In this document: in pieces, positions 31,794-40,449 of the stretch
Position numbering within the stretch: the stretch's first letter is position 1
Layout: the number at the start of each line of letters is the position of its first letter
Assembly (NCBI GenBank): GCA_004299235.1
Contig: SCQL01000028.1
Span: 1 to 64,000, forward strand
From: a bacterium
GTDB taxonomy: Bacteria; Chloroflexota; Dormibacteria; Dormibacterales; Dormibacteraceae
DNA length: 64,000 nt
Reading direction: 5' to 3'
Translations under genes and position numbers: made by a program
Notes under the pieces: generated by a model
The model's database searches: none
What the model saw: the letters and a program-made list of their open reading frames with translations, nothing else
Told to the model about the DNA's origin: nothing

Positions 31794-32525
31794 TTAGTAA
31801 ATCACTTCCATCAATGTCAGGCCCCCCGCCGGGGCCGTGCGGGGCGCCATCCGGCGGTCCCGCGCCTCGAGGATCTCCCGCACCCACTCCGGCGGCCGCC
31901 GGCCTCGGCCCACCTCGGCCAGCGCTCCGGCGATGCCGCGCGCCAAGCCGCGCAGGAAGCCCTCCGCGACCAGCTCCAGCTCGACGAAGTCCCCTCGCCT
32001 CGCGACTTTGACGGAGCGCATCTCGCGCACCCTCGAATCGGGAGGCTCGGAGGCCGAGCAGTAGCCGGTCCAGTCGTGCTTGCCGACGAGCGCAGCCGCC
32101 GCCCGCGCCATCGCATCCACGTCCAGCGGGCCGCGGACATGCCAGCAGCGGCCCCGCTCGAGGGCCGCCCGCGACTGGCGGTCCAGGTAGCGGTAGCGGT
32201 AACGCCGCCAGCGCGCCGAGTACCGGGCGTGGAAACCGTCCGGCGCGACGTCCGCAGCCAGCACCGCCACATCGCTCGGAAGCCGGGCGTTGAGCGCCGC
32301 CACCAGGCGCTGCGGCGTGATGCGCCCATCGGTCTCAAAGGTCACCACCTGCCCTTCGGCGTGGGCGCCCGCGTCCGTCCGCCCGGCGGCGTACACCTTG
32401 CGCTCCTCGCCCGTCACCTCGCGCAGGGCCCGCTTCAGCTCGGACTCCACGGTTCGCCCGTGGGCCTGCTGCTGCCAGCCGGCAAACCCGCTTCCGTCGT
32501 ACTCGAGCACGACTTTGATATTCAC
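31794..32525 (-). CDS. truA: tRNA pseudouridine(38-40) synthase TruA
   Basis: A 243-residue pseudouridine synthase for the anticodon arm. It has YDGSGFAGWQQQ at the N-terminus, the catalytic Asp in AAGRTDAGAHAEGQVV, FHARYSARWRRYRYRYLD, and the C-terminal FLRGLARGIAGAL helix (usually FLRxMVRxIVG). It starts at GTG 32525. It lies between rplQ and rplM, the standard position in Gram-positive bacteria. Confidence 0.95.
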   Translation of the reverse strand: MNIKVVLEYDGSGFAGWQQQAHGRTVESELKRALREVTGEERKVYAAGRTDAGAHAEGQVVTFETDGRITPQRLVAALNARLPSDVAVLAADVAPDGFHARYSARWRRYRYRYLDRQSRAALERGRCWHVRGPLDVDAMARAAAALVGKHDWTGYCSASEPPDSRVREMRSVKVARRGDFVELELVAEGFLRGLARGIAGALAEVGRGRRPPEWVREILEARDRRMAPRTAPAGGLTLMEVIY

Positions 32526-32554
32526 TTTTTAAACTTTCGCGGTTTTGGGGGATT

Positions 32555-32594
32555 GCACCTCCCCACCCTGCTCTCCCCCACGCGCGGGGGAGGC
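32555..32594. repeat. Dispersed palindromic repeat between rplQ and truA
   Basis: GCACCTCCCCACCCTGCTCT is followed by CCCCCACGCGCGGGGGAGGC. The CTCCCCC-ACGCGC-GGGGGAG part is a near-perfect hairpin and the left part repeats the CACCTCCCCACC arm seen at 30904. Confidence 0.6.
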
Positions 32595-32597
32595 GAC

Positions 32598-32951
32598 TCA
32601 ATCAACCAGCTCGATGATCACCATTGGCGCGGCATCGCCCAGACGCGGGCCCTTGTGGATGATGCGCGTGTAGCCGCCGGGCCGGTCGGCCAGGCGGGGC
32701 ACGAGGTTCGAGAACAATCGCTCGACCACCTCCGGCTTCGAGACCTCTTCGCTCACGCGCCGTCGCGCGCTGAGGTCTTTGGCCTTGGCGGCGGTGATCA
32801 GGCGCTCGACCCAGCGGCGCAGCTCCTTGGCGCGCGGCTCGGTCGTGGTGATGCGGCCGCTCTCGAGCAGTGACGTGCACAGGTTGCGCATGAGCGCCTT
32901 GCGTGCATCCGTGTCCCGGTTGAAGCGGCGACCGCTCTTTTGGTGGCGCAC
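32598..32951 (-). CDS. rplQ: Ribosomal protein L17
   Basis: A 117-residue protein at the exit-tunnel rim, starting at GTG 32951 just after the rpoA stop (VRHQKSGRRFNRDTDARKALMRNLCTSLLE). The frame upstream of this overlaps rpoA and is not coding. The C-terminal GGYTRIIHKGPRLGDAAPM block is complete. Confidence 0.96.
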   Translation of the reverse strand: MRHQKSGRRFNRDTDARKALMRNLCTSLLESGRITTTEPRAKELRRWVERLITAAKAKDLSARRRVSEEVSKPEVVERLFSNLVPRLADRPGGYTRIIHKGPRLGDAAPMVIIELVD

Positions 32952-32952
32952 G

Positions 32953-33903
32953 TCAGCCTCGCAGGACGGTGCCCATCTCTTCGGGCTTGATGAAGCCCTT
33001 CTCGACGAGCTTCTCCTTGATCTCATCGAGCGACTTGCGCCCGAAGTTGCGCAGTGCAAGCAGCTCCTCTTCCCTCTTCTCCAGCAACTGCCCGACGGTC
33101 TGGATCTCGTTGGCCTTGAGACAGTTGAACGCGCGGACCGAAAGGTCGAGCTCCTCGATGGGAGTGTCGTTCAATCGGCTCTGCCCACCGCTCGCGCCGC
33201 GAAGCTCCGCCTCGTGCTTCTCGATCGAGTCGCGGAAGCGGACGAACAGGTTGAGGTGCTGCGTGAAGAGCTCGGCGGCGTGGCTGACGGCCTCCTCGGG
33301 CGTCATGGTGCCGTCCGTCCAGACCTCGATGATCAGGCGGTCGTAGTCGGTCGACTGGCCCACACGGGTCTTTTCGACCGAGAAGTTCGCCTTCTCCACC
33401 GGAGAGAAGATCGCGTCGATCGGGATGACCCCGATCGGCTGGCCCTCGCGCTTGTTGCGCTCCGCCGGCACGTAGCCCTTGCCCCGCTCCACGTTCAGCT
33501 CCATGCGCAGGTGGCCCTTGGCGGCCAGCGTGCAGATGTAGAGGTCGGGGTTGACGATGTCCACGTCCGAGGAGGCCTGGATGTGTGAAGCGTGCACCTC
33601 CGCCGGGCCCTTGACGTCGAGCAAAAGGGTGACCGGATCCTCGGTGAAGCTCTTCAGGCAGAGCTGTTTCAGGTTGAGGATGACCTCAGTCACGTCCTCT
33701 TTCACGTGCGGGATGGCCGTGAACTCGTGGGCGACCCCGTCGATCTGGATCGAGGTCACCGCCGCCCCCCACAGCGAAGAGAGCAGCACGCGGCGGAGCG
33801 TGTTGCCGAGCGTCGTCCCGAATCCAGGGTCGAGCGGCTCGATGTCGAACTTGCCGTAGTTCGCGCTCGTCTCGAGCTTGCGCACCTGCGGGGTGACCGT
33901 CAT
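32953..33903 (-). CDS. rpoA: RNA polymerase alpha subunit
   Basis: A 316-residue protein from the ATG at 33903. A TTG at 33921 (LAIDTQ) would add six residues and lies 15 bases from a GGAGG, so the start is not certain. The N-terminal assembly domain has YGKFDIEPLDPGFGTTLGNTLRRVLLSS; the C-terminal domain has LSVRAFNCLKANEIQTVGQLL and LRNFGRKSLDEIKEKL, which bind UP elements and activators. It lies in the alpha operon between rpsD and rplQ. Confidence 0.97.
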   Translation of the reverse strand: MTVTPQVRKLETSANYGKFDIEPLDPGFGTTLGNTLRRVLLSSLWGAAVTSIQIDGVAHEFTAIPHVKEDVTEVILNLKQLCLKSFTEDPVTLLLDVKGPAEVHASHIQASSDVDIVNPDLYICTLAAKGHLRMELNVERGKGYVPAERNKREGQPIGVIPIDAIFSPVEKANFSVEKTRVGQSTDYDRLIIEVWTDGTMTPEEAVSHAAELFTQHLNLFVRFRDSIEKHEAELRGASGGQSRLNDTPIEELDLSVRAFNCLKANEIQTVGQLLEKREEELLALRNFGRKSLDEIKEKLVEKGFIKPEEMGTVLRG

Positions 33904-33947
33904 CTGCGTGTCAATTGCCAATTGGGTACTTCTTAACCTCCGTCCCT

Positions 33948-34568
33948 TTACCGAGAGTAGAACTCGACGATCAACTGCTCCTCGACGCCGGTCTCCATCT
34001 CGTGGCGGTCCGGCCGGGCGAGGATCTTCGCGGACTTGTCGTCCGCGCTGAATGCAAGCCACGAGGGCACCGGCCGTACCTTGGAAGCCTCCAACGCGAC
34101 GTCGATGACGCCGTTGGCCGGCCTGACTTTCACCACGTCACCCGGCTTCAACTGGTACGACGCCACGTTGACCGTTTTGCCGTTGACTTCGAAGTGCCGG
34201 TGCGCGACCAGCTGGCGGGCCTGCTTGCGCGAGGCGCCCAGGCCGAGCCGGTAAACGACGTTGTCCAGGCGCAGCTCGAGGTGGCGCAGGAGGTTGAGTC
34301 CGGTGACGCCCGGCTCGCGCTCCGCCAGCTCGAAGTAATTGCGGAACTGCTTTTCCAGCAGGCCGTACAACCTGCGCGCCTTCTGCTTGGCGCGAAGCTG
34401 CAGGCCGTAATCGGAGGTCTTGCGCTTGCGCGCCTGGCCGTGCATGCCGGGCGCGAACGCGCGGCGCTCGATCGCGCACTTGGGCGTGTAGCACCGCTCG
34501 CCCTTGAGGTAGAGCTTGGCGCCCTCGCGGCGGCAGAAACGGCAGACGGGACCGCTGTAGTTCGCCAT
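33948..34568 (-). CDS. rpsD: Ribosomal protein S4 (zinc-binding type)
   Basis: A 206-residue primary 16S rRNA binder. It starts MANYSGPVCRFCRREGAK and holds four cysteines in the first 40 residues (C..C....C...C), the zinc-binding form. The S4 RNA-binding fold (RLDNVVYRLGLGASRKQARQLV) is intact. In other bacteria S4 also represses its own operon. Confidence 0.97.
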   Translation of the reverse strand: MANYSGPVCRFCRREGAKLYLKGERCYTPKCAIERRAFAPGMHGQARKRKTSDYGLQLRAKQKARRLYGLLEKQFRNYFELAEREPGVTGLNLLRHLELRLDNVVYRLGLGASRKQARQLVAHRHFEVNGKTVNVASYQLKPGDVVKVRPANGVIDVALEASKVRPVPSWLAFSADDKSAKILARPDRHEMETGVEEQLIVEFYSR

Positions 34569-34571
34569 GGG

Positions 34572-34967
34572 CTAGACCCTCCGCCGCTTTGGCGGGCGGC
34601 AGCCGTTGTGCGGGATGGGGGTGACGTCAGTGATCGCGCTGACCACCAGGCCGGTCGCCTGCAGGGAGCGGATCGCCGCCTCGCGACCTGCGCCCGGACC
34701 TCGGACGAAGACTTCGATCGAGCGCATACCGTGCTCGAGCGCCCTCTTGGCGGTCGCCTCGGCGGTCACCTGGGCGGCGAACGGCGTCGACTTGCGGCTC
34801 CCCTTGAAGCCCTGGGCCCCGGCCGAGCCCCACGAGATGACGTTCCCGTCGACGTCGCTGATCGAGATGATCGTGTTGTTGAACGTGCTCTGGATATGGG
34901 CCTGGCCCGCGACCACGTTCTTGCGCTCGCGGCGCCGCGTGCGGACGACCTTCTTGGCTTTGGCCAC
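34572..34967 (-). CDS. rpsK: Ribosomal protein S11
   Basis: A 131-residue platform protein. It has [51 protein letters not shown] and the basic CRPPKRRRV tail. Its ATG overlaps the rpsM stop by one base (TAATG). Confidence 0.97.
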   Translation of the reverse strand: MAKAKKVVRTRRRERKNVVAGQAHIQSTFNNTIISISDVDGNVISWGSAGAQGFKGSRKSTPFAAQVTAEATAKRALEHGMRSIEVFVRGPGAGREAAIRSLQATGLVVSAITDVTPIPHNGCRPPKRRRV

Positions 34968-35365
34968 TACTTGCCCGCCTTCACTTTCTTCTTGCCGGCG
35001 ACGGCGCGCTTCGGACCGCGGCGGCCGCGGGCATTGGTGCGCGTGCGCTGGCCGCGGACCGGCAGTCCACGGCGGTGCCGGGAGCCACGGTATGAGCCGA
35101 TCTCGGTCATCCGCTTGATGTTCATCGCGATCTCGCGCCGGAGATCACCTTCGATCAGGACCTCTTTGGCGGTGGCCATGCGGTCGATGATCTGGCGAAG
35201 GCGGCCGACCTCCTCTTCGCTGAGGTCCCTCACCCGGGTGTCCGGGCTGAGATTGGCCATCTTGACCAGCTTGGCGGCGGTCGTACGACCGACGCCATGG
35301 ATGTACATCAGGGAGATCACGACCCGCTTCTGCGGGGGTATGTCGACACCGGCGATTCTCGCCAT
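34967..35365 (-). CDS. rpsM: Ribosomal protein S13
   Basis: A 132-residue head protein contacting the P-site tRNA. It has [19 protein letters not shown], the helix-hairpin-helix [33 protein letters not shown] and a longer-than-usual lysine-rich tail (KKKVKAGK). Confidence 0.97.
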   Translation of the reverse strand: MARIAGVDIPPQKRVVISLMYIHGVGRTTAAKLVKMANLSPDTRVRDLSEEEVGRLRQIIDRMATAKEVLIEGDLRREIAMNIKRMTEIGSYRGSRHRRGLPVRGQRTRTNARGRRGPKRAVAGKKKVKAGK

Positions 35366-35373
35366 TTAATCCT

Positions 35374-35490
35374 CTAGCCCTGCCTTTGCTTGTGTTTCGG
35401 CGTCTTGGAGCAGATGACGCGAACGACTCCATTGCGCTTGATCACCTTGCAGCTCGAGCACATCTTCTTGACCGACGGACGTACCTTCAT
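35374..35490 (-). CDS. rpmJ: Ribosomal protein L36 (zinc-binding type)
   Basis: Only 38 residues. It starts [19 protein letters not shown] and ends [11 protein letters not shown], with the CxxC...C....H zinc ligands (Cys11, Cys14, Cys27, His33). It overlaps infA by 4 bases (ATGA) and precedes rpsM by 8. Its position in the infA-rpmJ-rpsM-rpsK string is canonical. Confidence 0.96.
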   Translation of the reverse strand: MKVRPSVKKMCSSCKVIKRNGVVRVICSKTPKHKQRQG

Positions 35491-35702
35491 CTCCAAATCT
35501 CTCGAATGCGTCCTCGCGATCGGTCGCCGCTCGCAAGCTCGACCCCCACCTTGTCTCCAGCGAGGAGCCGGGTGAAGTGGGTGCCGGCACGGTCGGCGAC
35601 GTGGGCGAGGACCTTGGCCCCGTTCTCGAGCTCAACCCGGTAGACGCCGTTGGGAAGAGGCTCCACCACGACCCCCTTCACGAGTGGGGGGCGTTGGGGC
35701 AC
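35487..35702 (-). CDS. infA: Translation initiation factor IF-1
   Basis: A 71-residue OB-fold protein from the GTG at 35702. Blocks are [43 protein letters not shown] and SRGRIREIW. The N-terminus PQRPPLV replaces the usual AKEDAIEVE. An extended -10 (TGGTACAAT, 35719-35711) lies only 8 bases upstream of the GTG, so a nearly leaderless transcript can start the infA-rpmJ-alpha segment independently of the spc operon. Confidence 0.94.
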   Translation of the reverse strand: MPQRPPLVKGVVVEPLPNGVYRVELENGAKVLAHVADRAGTHFTRLLAGDKVGVELASGDRSRGRIREIWR

Positions 35703-35710
35703 GAACGGCA

Positions 35711-35719
35711 ATTGTACCA
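35711..35719 (-). promoter_or_regulatory. Extended -10 promoter before infA
   Basis: The minus strand reads TGGTACAAT, an extended -10 (TGn plus TACAAT). Its last base is 9 bases before the infA GTG. No recognisable -35 is present, as is common for extended -10 promoters. It lies in the 61-base map-infA gap. Confidence 0.6.
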
Positions 35720-35763
35720 AAACGGAAGTGCTTCCACCGTCGCACCGGCTTGAGCCCGTCACG

Positions 35764-36534
35764 CTAGCCCCTCCCCGAGGGCAACAGGGGGTTGTGGGTG
35801 AGGATCAGGGGGCCCTTGTCGGTGATCGCGACGGTGTGCTCGAAGTAGGCCGACAGAGAGCGATCCGCCGTGCAGATCGTCCAGCCGTCCGGCTTCATGT
35901 ACACCTCGTGCGACCCGGCGTTGACCATCGGCTCGATCGCCAGCGTCATCCCGGCCTTGAGCTTGGGCGGCGTGCCCGGGCTGCCGAAGTTCGGGACCTG
36001 CGGGTCCTCGTGCATCTGGCGGCCGATGCCGTGGCCGACGAACTGGCGGATGACTGAGAAGCCTGCCGCCTCGACGTGCTTCTGGACGGCCGAGGAGATG
36101 TCGCCCAACCAGCCCCCCGGGCGCGCCTTGTCGATGCCGACGTACAGCGCCTGCTCGGTGACCTTCAAGAGGCTTTTCGCCTCCTCGGTGATCTCGCCCA
36201 CCCCGACCGTGATGCCGACGTCGGCCCAGAAGCCCTCCAGTACCAGACCGAGGTCCAGGCTGACCAGGTCCCCGGCGGCGACCTTGCGGTTTCCCGGAAT
36301 GCCGTGGACCGCCTCGTCGTTGATCGAAACACAGATCGAGCGAGGGAAGCCCTGATAGCCCAAAAAGCCCGGCGTGGCGCCGCCTTCCCGGATGAGGCGT
36401 TCGGCGATACGGTCGAGCTCGATCGTCTTGACGCCCGGCTCGCACGCCGCCTTCAGCGGCGGAAGCACGGACGCGAGCAGGCTGCCCGCGCGGGCCATCA
36501 GGTCGATCTCGTGGGCGGTCTTGAGGTTGATCAT
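35764..36534 (-). CDS. map: Methionine aminopeptidase, type I
   Basis: A 256-residue enzyme removing N-terminal Met. It has the pita-bread fold with metal ligands in DLGLVLEGFWADVG (two Asp), GHGIGRQMHEDP (His), IEPMV (Glu) and FEHTVAIT (Glu). It overlaps adk by 4 bases. Its C-terminal residues NPLLPSGRG are encoded over a CCCCTCCCCGAGGGCAACAG stretch resembling the dispersed repeats. Confidence 0.96.
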   Translation of the reverse strand: MINLKTAHEIDLMARAGSLLASVLPPLKAACEPGVKTIELDRIAERLIREGGATPGFLGYQGFPRSICVSINDEAVHGIPGNRKVAAGDLVSLDLGLVLEGFWADVGITVGVGEITEEAKSLLKVTEQALYVGIDKARPGGWLGDISSAVQKHVEAAGFSVIRQFVGHGIGRQMHEDPQVPNFGSPGTPPKLKAGMTLAIEPMVNAGSHEVYMKPDGWTICTADRSLSAYFEHTVAITDKGPLILTHNPLLPSGRG

Positions 36535-37232
36535 TTGATTCTCTGGGCCTTGATCTCCGGTTGCGTCTCCCCGCCCCCCGGCTGCGCCGGGTACCTCTCC
36601 GCCGGCGGAGCGCTGATGGCTCTGAGGACTTGGCGGCTGATCTCCTCGATTGTGCCCCGGCCGTCGATCTCGGAAACCAGCCCCTCACCACGGTAGTGGT
36701 CGAGCACAGGGATGGTCTTCTGCAGGTAGATCTCGATCCGCGGCTTCACCGCCTCGGCCTTGTCGTCCTCGCGCTGCACCAGGACCGTGCCGTCACTCAC
36801 GCATTTTTCGGCCCCCGGCGGGTAGGTGCGCTGGCAGCTCGGGCAGACCAAGCGTCCCGAAAGCCGGCGCAGGAGCTCGGCCGTCTCGACTTTGAGATAG
36901 AGCACCCGGTCGAAGCGGCGGCCGAGCTGCTCCATCAACGCGTCCAGCGCCTCGGCCTGCGGCACGGTTCGCGGGAACCCGTCGATGATGAAGCCGCGCT
37001 CGCAGTCGTGGCGGCGAAGCCGGTTGCGGATCATCCCGATCATGATGTCGTCGGATACGTACTGGCCGGCCGCCAGGATGGGCTGCGCCTGGCGGCCGAG
37101 CTCGGTGCCCGCCTGGACCTCGGCGCGCAGCATGTCGCCGGTGGCGATGTGCGGGATGCCGAAATGCTCACGCAGCATGTTCGCTTGCGTGCCCTTACCG
37201 CTTCCTGGGGCTCCGTACAGCAGCAGATTCAC
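36531..37232 (-). CDS. adk: Adenylate kinase (zinc-lid type)
   Basis: A 233-residue enzyme starting at GTG 37232, one base overlapping the secY stop. It has the P-loop YGAPGSGKGTQ, HIATGDMLR, GFIIDGFPRT and a lid with CPSCQRTYPPGAEKCVSD (Cys3Asp zinc site). The last 25 residues (APPAERYPAQPGGGETQPEI) do not belong to the family. They are translated from a copy of the dispersed GGTACCTCTCC-type repeat, so the normal C-terminus has been extended by repeat insertion. Confidence 0.95.
   Translation of the reverse strand: MNLLLYGAPGSGKGTQANMLREHFGIPHIATGDMLRAEVQAGTELGRQAQPILAAGQYVSDDIMIGMIRNRLRRHDCERGFIIDGFPRTVPQAEALDALMEQLGRRFDRVLYLKVETAELLRRLSGRLVCPSCQRTYPPGAEKCVSDGTVLVQREDDKAEAVKPRIEIYLQKTIPVLDHYRGEGLVSEIDGRGTIEEISRQVLRAISAPPAERYPAQPGGGETQPEIKAQRIK
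36565..36609. repeat. Dispersed palindromic repeat inside the adk 3' end
   Basis: The sequence GTCTCCCCGCCCCCCGGCTG, then CGCCGGGTACCTCTCCGCCG and GCGG, shares the GGTACCTCTCC core with 22505-22516 and contains the CCCGGC-TGC-GCCGGG hairpin. It is in frame with adk and adds roughly 15 codons. Confidence 0.55.
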
Positions 37233-38563
37233 TAGGTTATGAAGCCGCGGTATTGTCGCATCACGAGCTGGGTCTGCAGCTGCTTCATCGTGTCGAGGGC
37301 CACGCCCACGACGATGAGGATGGCGGTGCCGCCCAGGTACATCTGCTGATGGGGAATGCCTGAGATCTTCGCCGTCGCTATCGGCAGGATCACGGTGATG
37401 AAGCCCAGAAAGCACGCCCCCGCGAAAGTGACGCGGTTCATCACCGCGCCGAGATAGTCCGCCGTCGGCCGGCCCGGGCGGATGCCGGGGATGAAGCTCG
37501 AATAGCGTTTGAGGTTGTCGGCGACGTCGTTCACCTCGAACGTGATCGCCGTGTAGAAATAGGTGAAGCCGAACGTGAACGCGAAGTAGAGCGCGTTGTA
37601 CGTGATGGCCATCGGCAGGTTCGCCGTATCGGGCGCGAAGTTGCCTCTCACCCAGGCCGCGGCCTTGTAGTACCAGGTGTCGGGCGGCGCGCCGGTGAAG
37701 TAGTTGGCGACGATCGCCGGCAGGAACATCACCGAGATGGCGAAGATGATCGGGATGACGCCGGCGTGGTTGACGCGCAGCGGCAGGAAGCTCGCGCGGC
37801 TCTGCACCTGCTTCAGGCCGACGGTGCGCTGAGCCGACTGGATGGGGATCTTCCGCACCGCCTGCTGGACTTCGATGATCACCGCGGTCATCCCCAGCGC
37901 GATGACCCCGAAGATGATGAAGGGGATGAAGTCCGCCAGGCCGCCGCCGGTGGAGTGGGCGCTGAAGACCGAGCCGACGCCCTGCGGCCCGCGGCCGATG
38001 ATGCCGGCGAAGATGATCAGCGAAACGCCGTTGCCGATGCCGTACTCGGTGATGAGCTCGCCGAACCACATCAGCATGATCGTCCCCGCCGTCAGGACCA
38101 GCACGATCTGCAGCCGCTGGAACCAGTCCAGCGGACCGAGGATGGAGGGGGTCGTGTTCTGGAAGAGGACGGTGAAGCCGTACGCCTGGCCCGCGCCCAG
38201 CGCCACCGTGAGATAGCGGCTCCAGCGCGTGATGCGGCGCCGGCCCATCTCGCCCTCTTTGGAGATCTCCTTGATGCGTTCGGAGATCACCGCCATCAGT
38301 TGCATGATGATCGTGGCGTTGATATACGGGTTCAGGCCCATGGCCACGACGCTGAAGCGTGAGAGGCCGCCCCCGGAGAAGAGGTCGAGCAGCCCGAGCA
38401 ATGCCTGGGAGTTGAAGAGCTGGCTCAATGCGCCCTGGCTCGCGCCGGGCACGGCGACGTTGGCGAACAGCCGGAAGATGACCAGGATCCCCCCGGTGAA
38501 AAGGATCTTGTTGCGGAGCTCGGGCAGCCTGACGGCGTTGATCAACGCCTCGAGCAGGTTCAT
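37232..38563 (-). CDS. secY: Preprotein translocase subunit SecY
   Basis: A 443-residue, ten-helix channel protein of the Sec translocon. It has LRNKILFTGGILVIFRLFANV, the plug region FSGGGLSRFSVVAMGLNPYINATI, PIQSAQRT, and the cytosolic loop FIPGIRPGRPTADYL that contacts SecA and ribosomes. It lies between rplO and adk as usual. Confidence 0.97.
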   Translation of the reverse strand: MNLLEALINAVRLPELRNKILFTGGILVIFRLFANVAVPGASQGALSQLFNSQALLGLLDLFSGGGLSRFSVVAMGLNPYINATIIMQLMAVISERIKEISKEGEMGRRRITRWSRYLTVALGAGQAYGFTVLFQNTTPSILGPLDWFQRLQIVLVLTAGTIMLMWFGELITEYGIGNGVSLIIFAGIIGRGPQGVGSVFSAHSTGGGLADFIPFIIFGVIALGMTAVIIEVQQAVRKIPIQSAQRTVGLKQVQSRASFLPLRVNHAGVIPIIFAISVMFLPAIVANYFTGAPPDTWYYKAAAWVRGNFAPDTANLPMAITYNALYFAFTFGFTYFYTAITFEVNDVADNLKRYSSFIPGIRPGRPTADYLGAVMNRVTFAGACFLGFITVILPIATAKISGIPHQQMYLGGTAILIVVGVALDTMKQLQTQLVMRQYRGFIT

Positions 38564-38566
38564 CCC

Positions 38567-39160
38567 TTATTCGTCTGAGGGTACGGTGCTCTCTTCGGCT
38601 GCTGCAGGCTCAGCCGCCCGGCTCCGCTTCGGGGCTTCCGGGGTGACTGGCTTTGCAGCCTCGGTCGTGAGTGACTTTGGAGCCTTGGCGGCCGTGCGCC
38701 TGGCCCCGAGCTTGCGCGGCTCGCCAAGGACCTTGACGGTGCCGCCGAGCTTCTCGATCGCCTCACGCGCGCTGACGCTGAACGAGTGAGCCTCGACAGT
38801 CAACTTACGCCTCAGGTCGCCGGTGCCGAGGATCTTGATCTCCTGACCCGCACGTACCAGGCCCGCTTCGAGCAGCGCTTCGCCGTCGACCTTGGCTCCG
38901 TCGGCAAAGCGGCTGAGCTTGGACAGGTTGACGACCGAGTAAATCTTCTTGAACGGGTTCTTGAATCCGGGCAGCTTCGGGATGCGCTGCGCCAGCGGCA
39001 TCTGGCCGCCCTCGAAGCCGAGGCGAAAGCCTTCGCTGCGGGCGTTCTGCCCCTTCTGTCCCCGGCCTGAGGTCTTGCCCCGGCCGGAGCCGGTGCCGCG
39101 ACCGACGCGCCGGGCCTTGCGATGCGCGCCCGCGGCGGGCTTGAGGTCATGCAGCTGCAT
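38567..39160 (-). CDS. rplO: Ribosomal protein L15 with extended C-terminus
   Basis: The core (about 1-148) is typical: MQLHDLKPAAGAHRKARRVGRG, the Gly/Arg-rich GSGRGKTSGRGQKGQNAR, LPGFKNPFK and LTVEAHSFSVSAREAIEKLGG. The protein is 197 residues, about 50 longer than usual, with an Ala/Thr/Pro/Lys/Glu tail (KSLTTEAAKPVTPEAPKRS). The tail is low-complexity and probably disordered on the subunit surface. Confidence 0.95.
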   Translation of the reverse strand: MQLHDLKPAAGAHRKARRVGRGTGSGRGKTSGRGQKGQNARSEGFRLGFEGGQMPLAQRIPKLPGFKNPFKKIYSVVNLSKLSRFADGAKVDGEALLEAGLVRAGQEIKILGTGDLRRKLTVEAHSFSVSAREAIEKLGGTVKVLGEPRKLGARRTAAKAPKSLTTEAAKPVTPEAPKRSRAAEPAAAEESTVPSDE

Positions 39161-39161
39161 C

Positions 39162-39425
39162 TCAGTTGCCCCTCTGGTGTTTCTTGTTGCTGCGGGATCG
39201 CCAGATCTTGTACCGGCTGCGCTTCGGACGCACGAACGCCTGGCCTTCGACCGCGACCAGGAAATCGACCGCCTTCAGCATCCCACGCACAGCGGGGTTG
39301 TCGGGCAGCTCCCGGGTCTGGTTGAGGCGGCGAAAACCGAGCGAGGTCACCGTGGCGCGAGTGGCCGGCGCCTCGCCGATGGTGCTCTTCATGAGCGTCG
39401 CCTTCAGCTTCTTGAGCTCCGTCAC
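39162..39425 (-). CDS. rpmD: Ribosomal protein L30 with basic tail
   Basis: Residues 1-64 match L30: [40 protein letters not shown] and [12 protein letters not shown]. The following 23 residues ([19 protein letters not shown]) are a basic extension absent from the 60-residue standard protein. It overlaps rpsE by 4 bases. Confidence 0.92.
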   Translation of the reverse strand: MTELKKLKATLMKSTIGEAPATRATVTSLGFRRLNQTRELPDNPAVRGMLKAVDFLVAVEGQAFVRPKRSRYKIWRSRSNKKHQRGN

Positions 39426-40039
39426 TTGGGTACCCCGGCGGTCTCGGCAGCACCGGCGGCGGTCGGGTCCGACGCCGCACTCTGACCTCGCCCGCCCTCG
39501 GCCCGCCGATAGGCGGCGGCCAGGCGGCGGCCGACGATCTGCTCGACCTCCTTGCCCCGCAGCTCGGCGATCTGCTGCGCCGTGCGCAGCTGCTGCAGCG
39601 CGGCCAGCGTCGCGCGCACGGTGTTGATCGGGTTGTTCGTGCCGTGCGACTTGGTGAGGATGTCCTTGATCCCCGCGGTTTCGATGACCGCACGCATCGC
39701 GCCGCCCGAGATGACGCCGGTGCCGGGGGCCGCGGGCTTCAACATGATGCGGGCCGATCCGAGCTTCAAGCGGACCTCGTGCGGGATCGTCGTCCCGACC
39801 ATCGGGACCGTGATCATGTTTCGCTTCGCGACCTCCATGCCCTTGCGAATGGCCTCGGTCACCTCTCTCGCCTTGCCGATGCCTGAGCCGACGCGCCCAT
39901 TCATGTCGCCGACCACGATCAGCGCGCTGAATGAGAACTTGCGCCCGCCCTTCACCACCTTGGCGACGCGGTTGACGCGGACGACGCGGTCGGCAAGCTC
40001 CGAACGCTCACCACTCGAGTGCGGGTATCTGGATCCCAT
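39422..40039 (-). CDS. rpsE: Ribosomal protein S5
   Basis: A 205-residue protein. It has the S5 RNA-binding domain ([36 protein letters not shown]) and the C-terminal [17 protein letters not shown] 40-residue Ala/Gly-rich tail exceeds the usual length. The start ATG follows GGGGAAGAGGGCAATAG, where the Shine-Dalgarno is the arm of a dispersed palindromic repeat. Confidence 0.95.
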   Translation of the reverse strand: MGSRYPHSSGERSELADRVVRVNRVAKVVKGGRKFSFSALIVVGDMNGRVGSGIGKAREVTEAIRKGMEVAKRNMITVPMVGTTIPHEVRLKLGSARIMLKPAAPGTGVISGGAMRAVIETAGIKDILTKSHGTNNPINTVRATLAALQQLRTAQQIAELRGKEVEQIVGRRLAAAYRRAEGGRGQSAASDPTAAGAAETAGVPK

Positions 40040-40044
40040 CTATT

Positions 40045-40083
40045 GCCCTCTTCCCCTCAGGGGAGAGGTCCGGTGAGGGGTGG
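40045..40083. repeat. Dispersed palindromic repeat between rplR and rpsE
   Basis: GCCCTCTTCCCCTCAGGGGA is followed by GAGGTCCGGTGAGGGGTGG. The CTCTTCCCCT/AGGGGAGAGG arms pair with one mismatch. On the minus strand its distal arm lies 7-8 bases before the rpsE ATG and acts as its ribosome binding site. Confidence 0.6.
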
Positions 40084-40095
40084 ACGCAATCATTT

Positions 40096-40449
40096 CTAAA
40101 ACTCCAGTCCGGCTTCGCGGGCGGCGTCCGCCAAAGCCTTGATTCTGCCGTGGTAGAGGAAGCCGCCCCGGTCGAACACGACCGAGCTGACCCCGGCCGC
40201 CCTGGCCTTGGCTGCGATCGCCTTGCCCACCCGCGCGGCCTCGGCAACGCCGTTGCCCTTGGCCTTCAACTCGACGGTTGACGCCGCGGCGAGCGTGCGG
40301 CTGCCCGAGTCGTCGATGACCTGCGCGTAAACGTGGTTGAGGCTGCGGAACACCGCCAGCCGCGGACGCTGCGGCGTGCCGCTCACGTTCACCCGCACGC
40401 GCTTGTGACGCTTTAGACGGTTCACCTTGCGGTCGCTGCGCTTGATCAT
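40096..40449 (-). CDS. rplR: Ribosomal protein L18
   Basis: A 117-residue 5S rRNA-binding protein. It has [46 protein letters not shown] and the C-terminal [26 protein letters not shown] block. It overlaps rplF by 4 bases. Confidence 0.97.
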   Translation of the reverse strand: MIKRSDRKVNRLKRHKRVRVNVSGTPQRPRLAVFRSLNHVYAQVIDDSGSRTLAAASTVELKAKGNGVAEAARVGKAIAAKARAAGVSSVVFDRGGFLYHGRIKALADAAREAGLEF

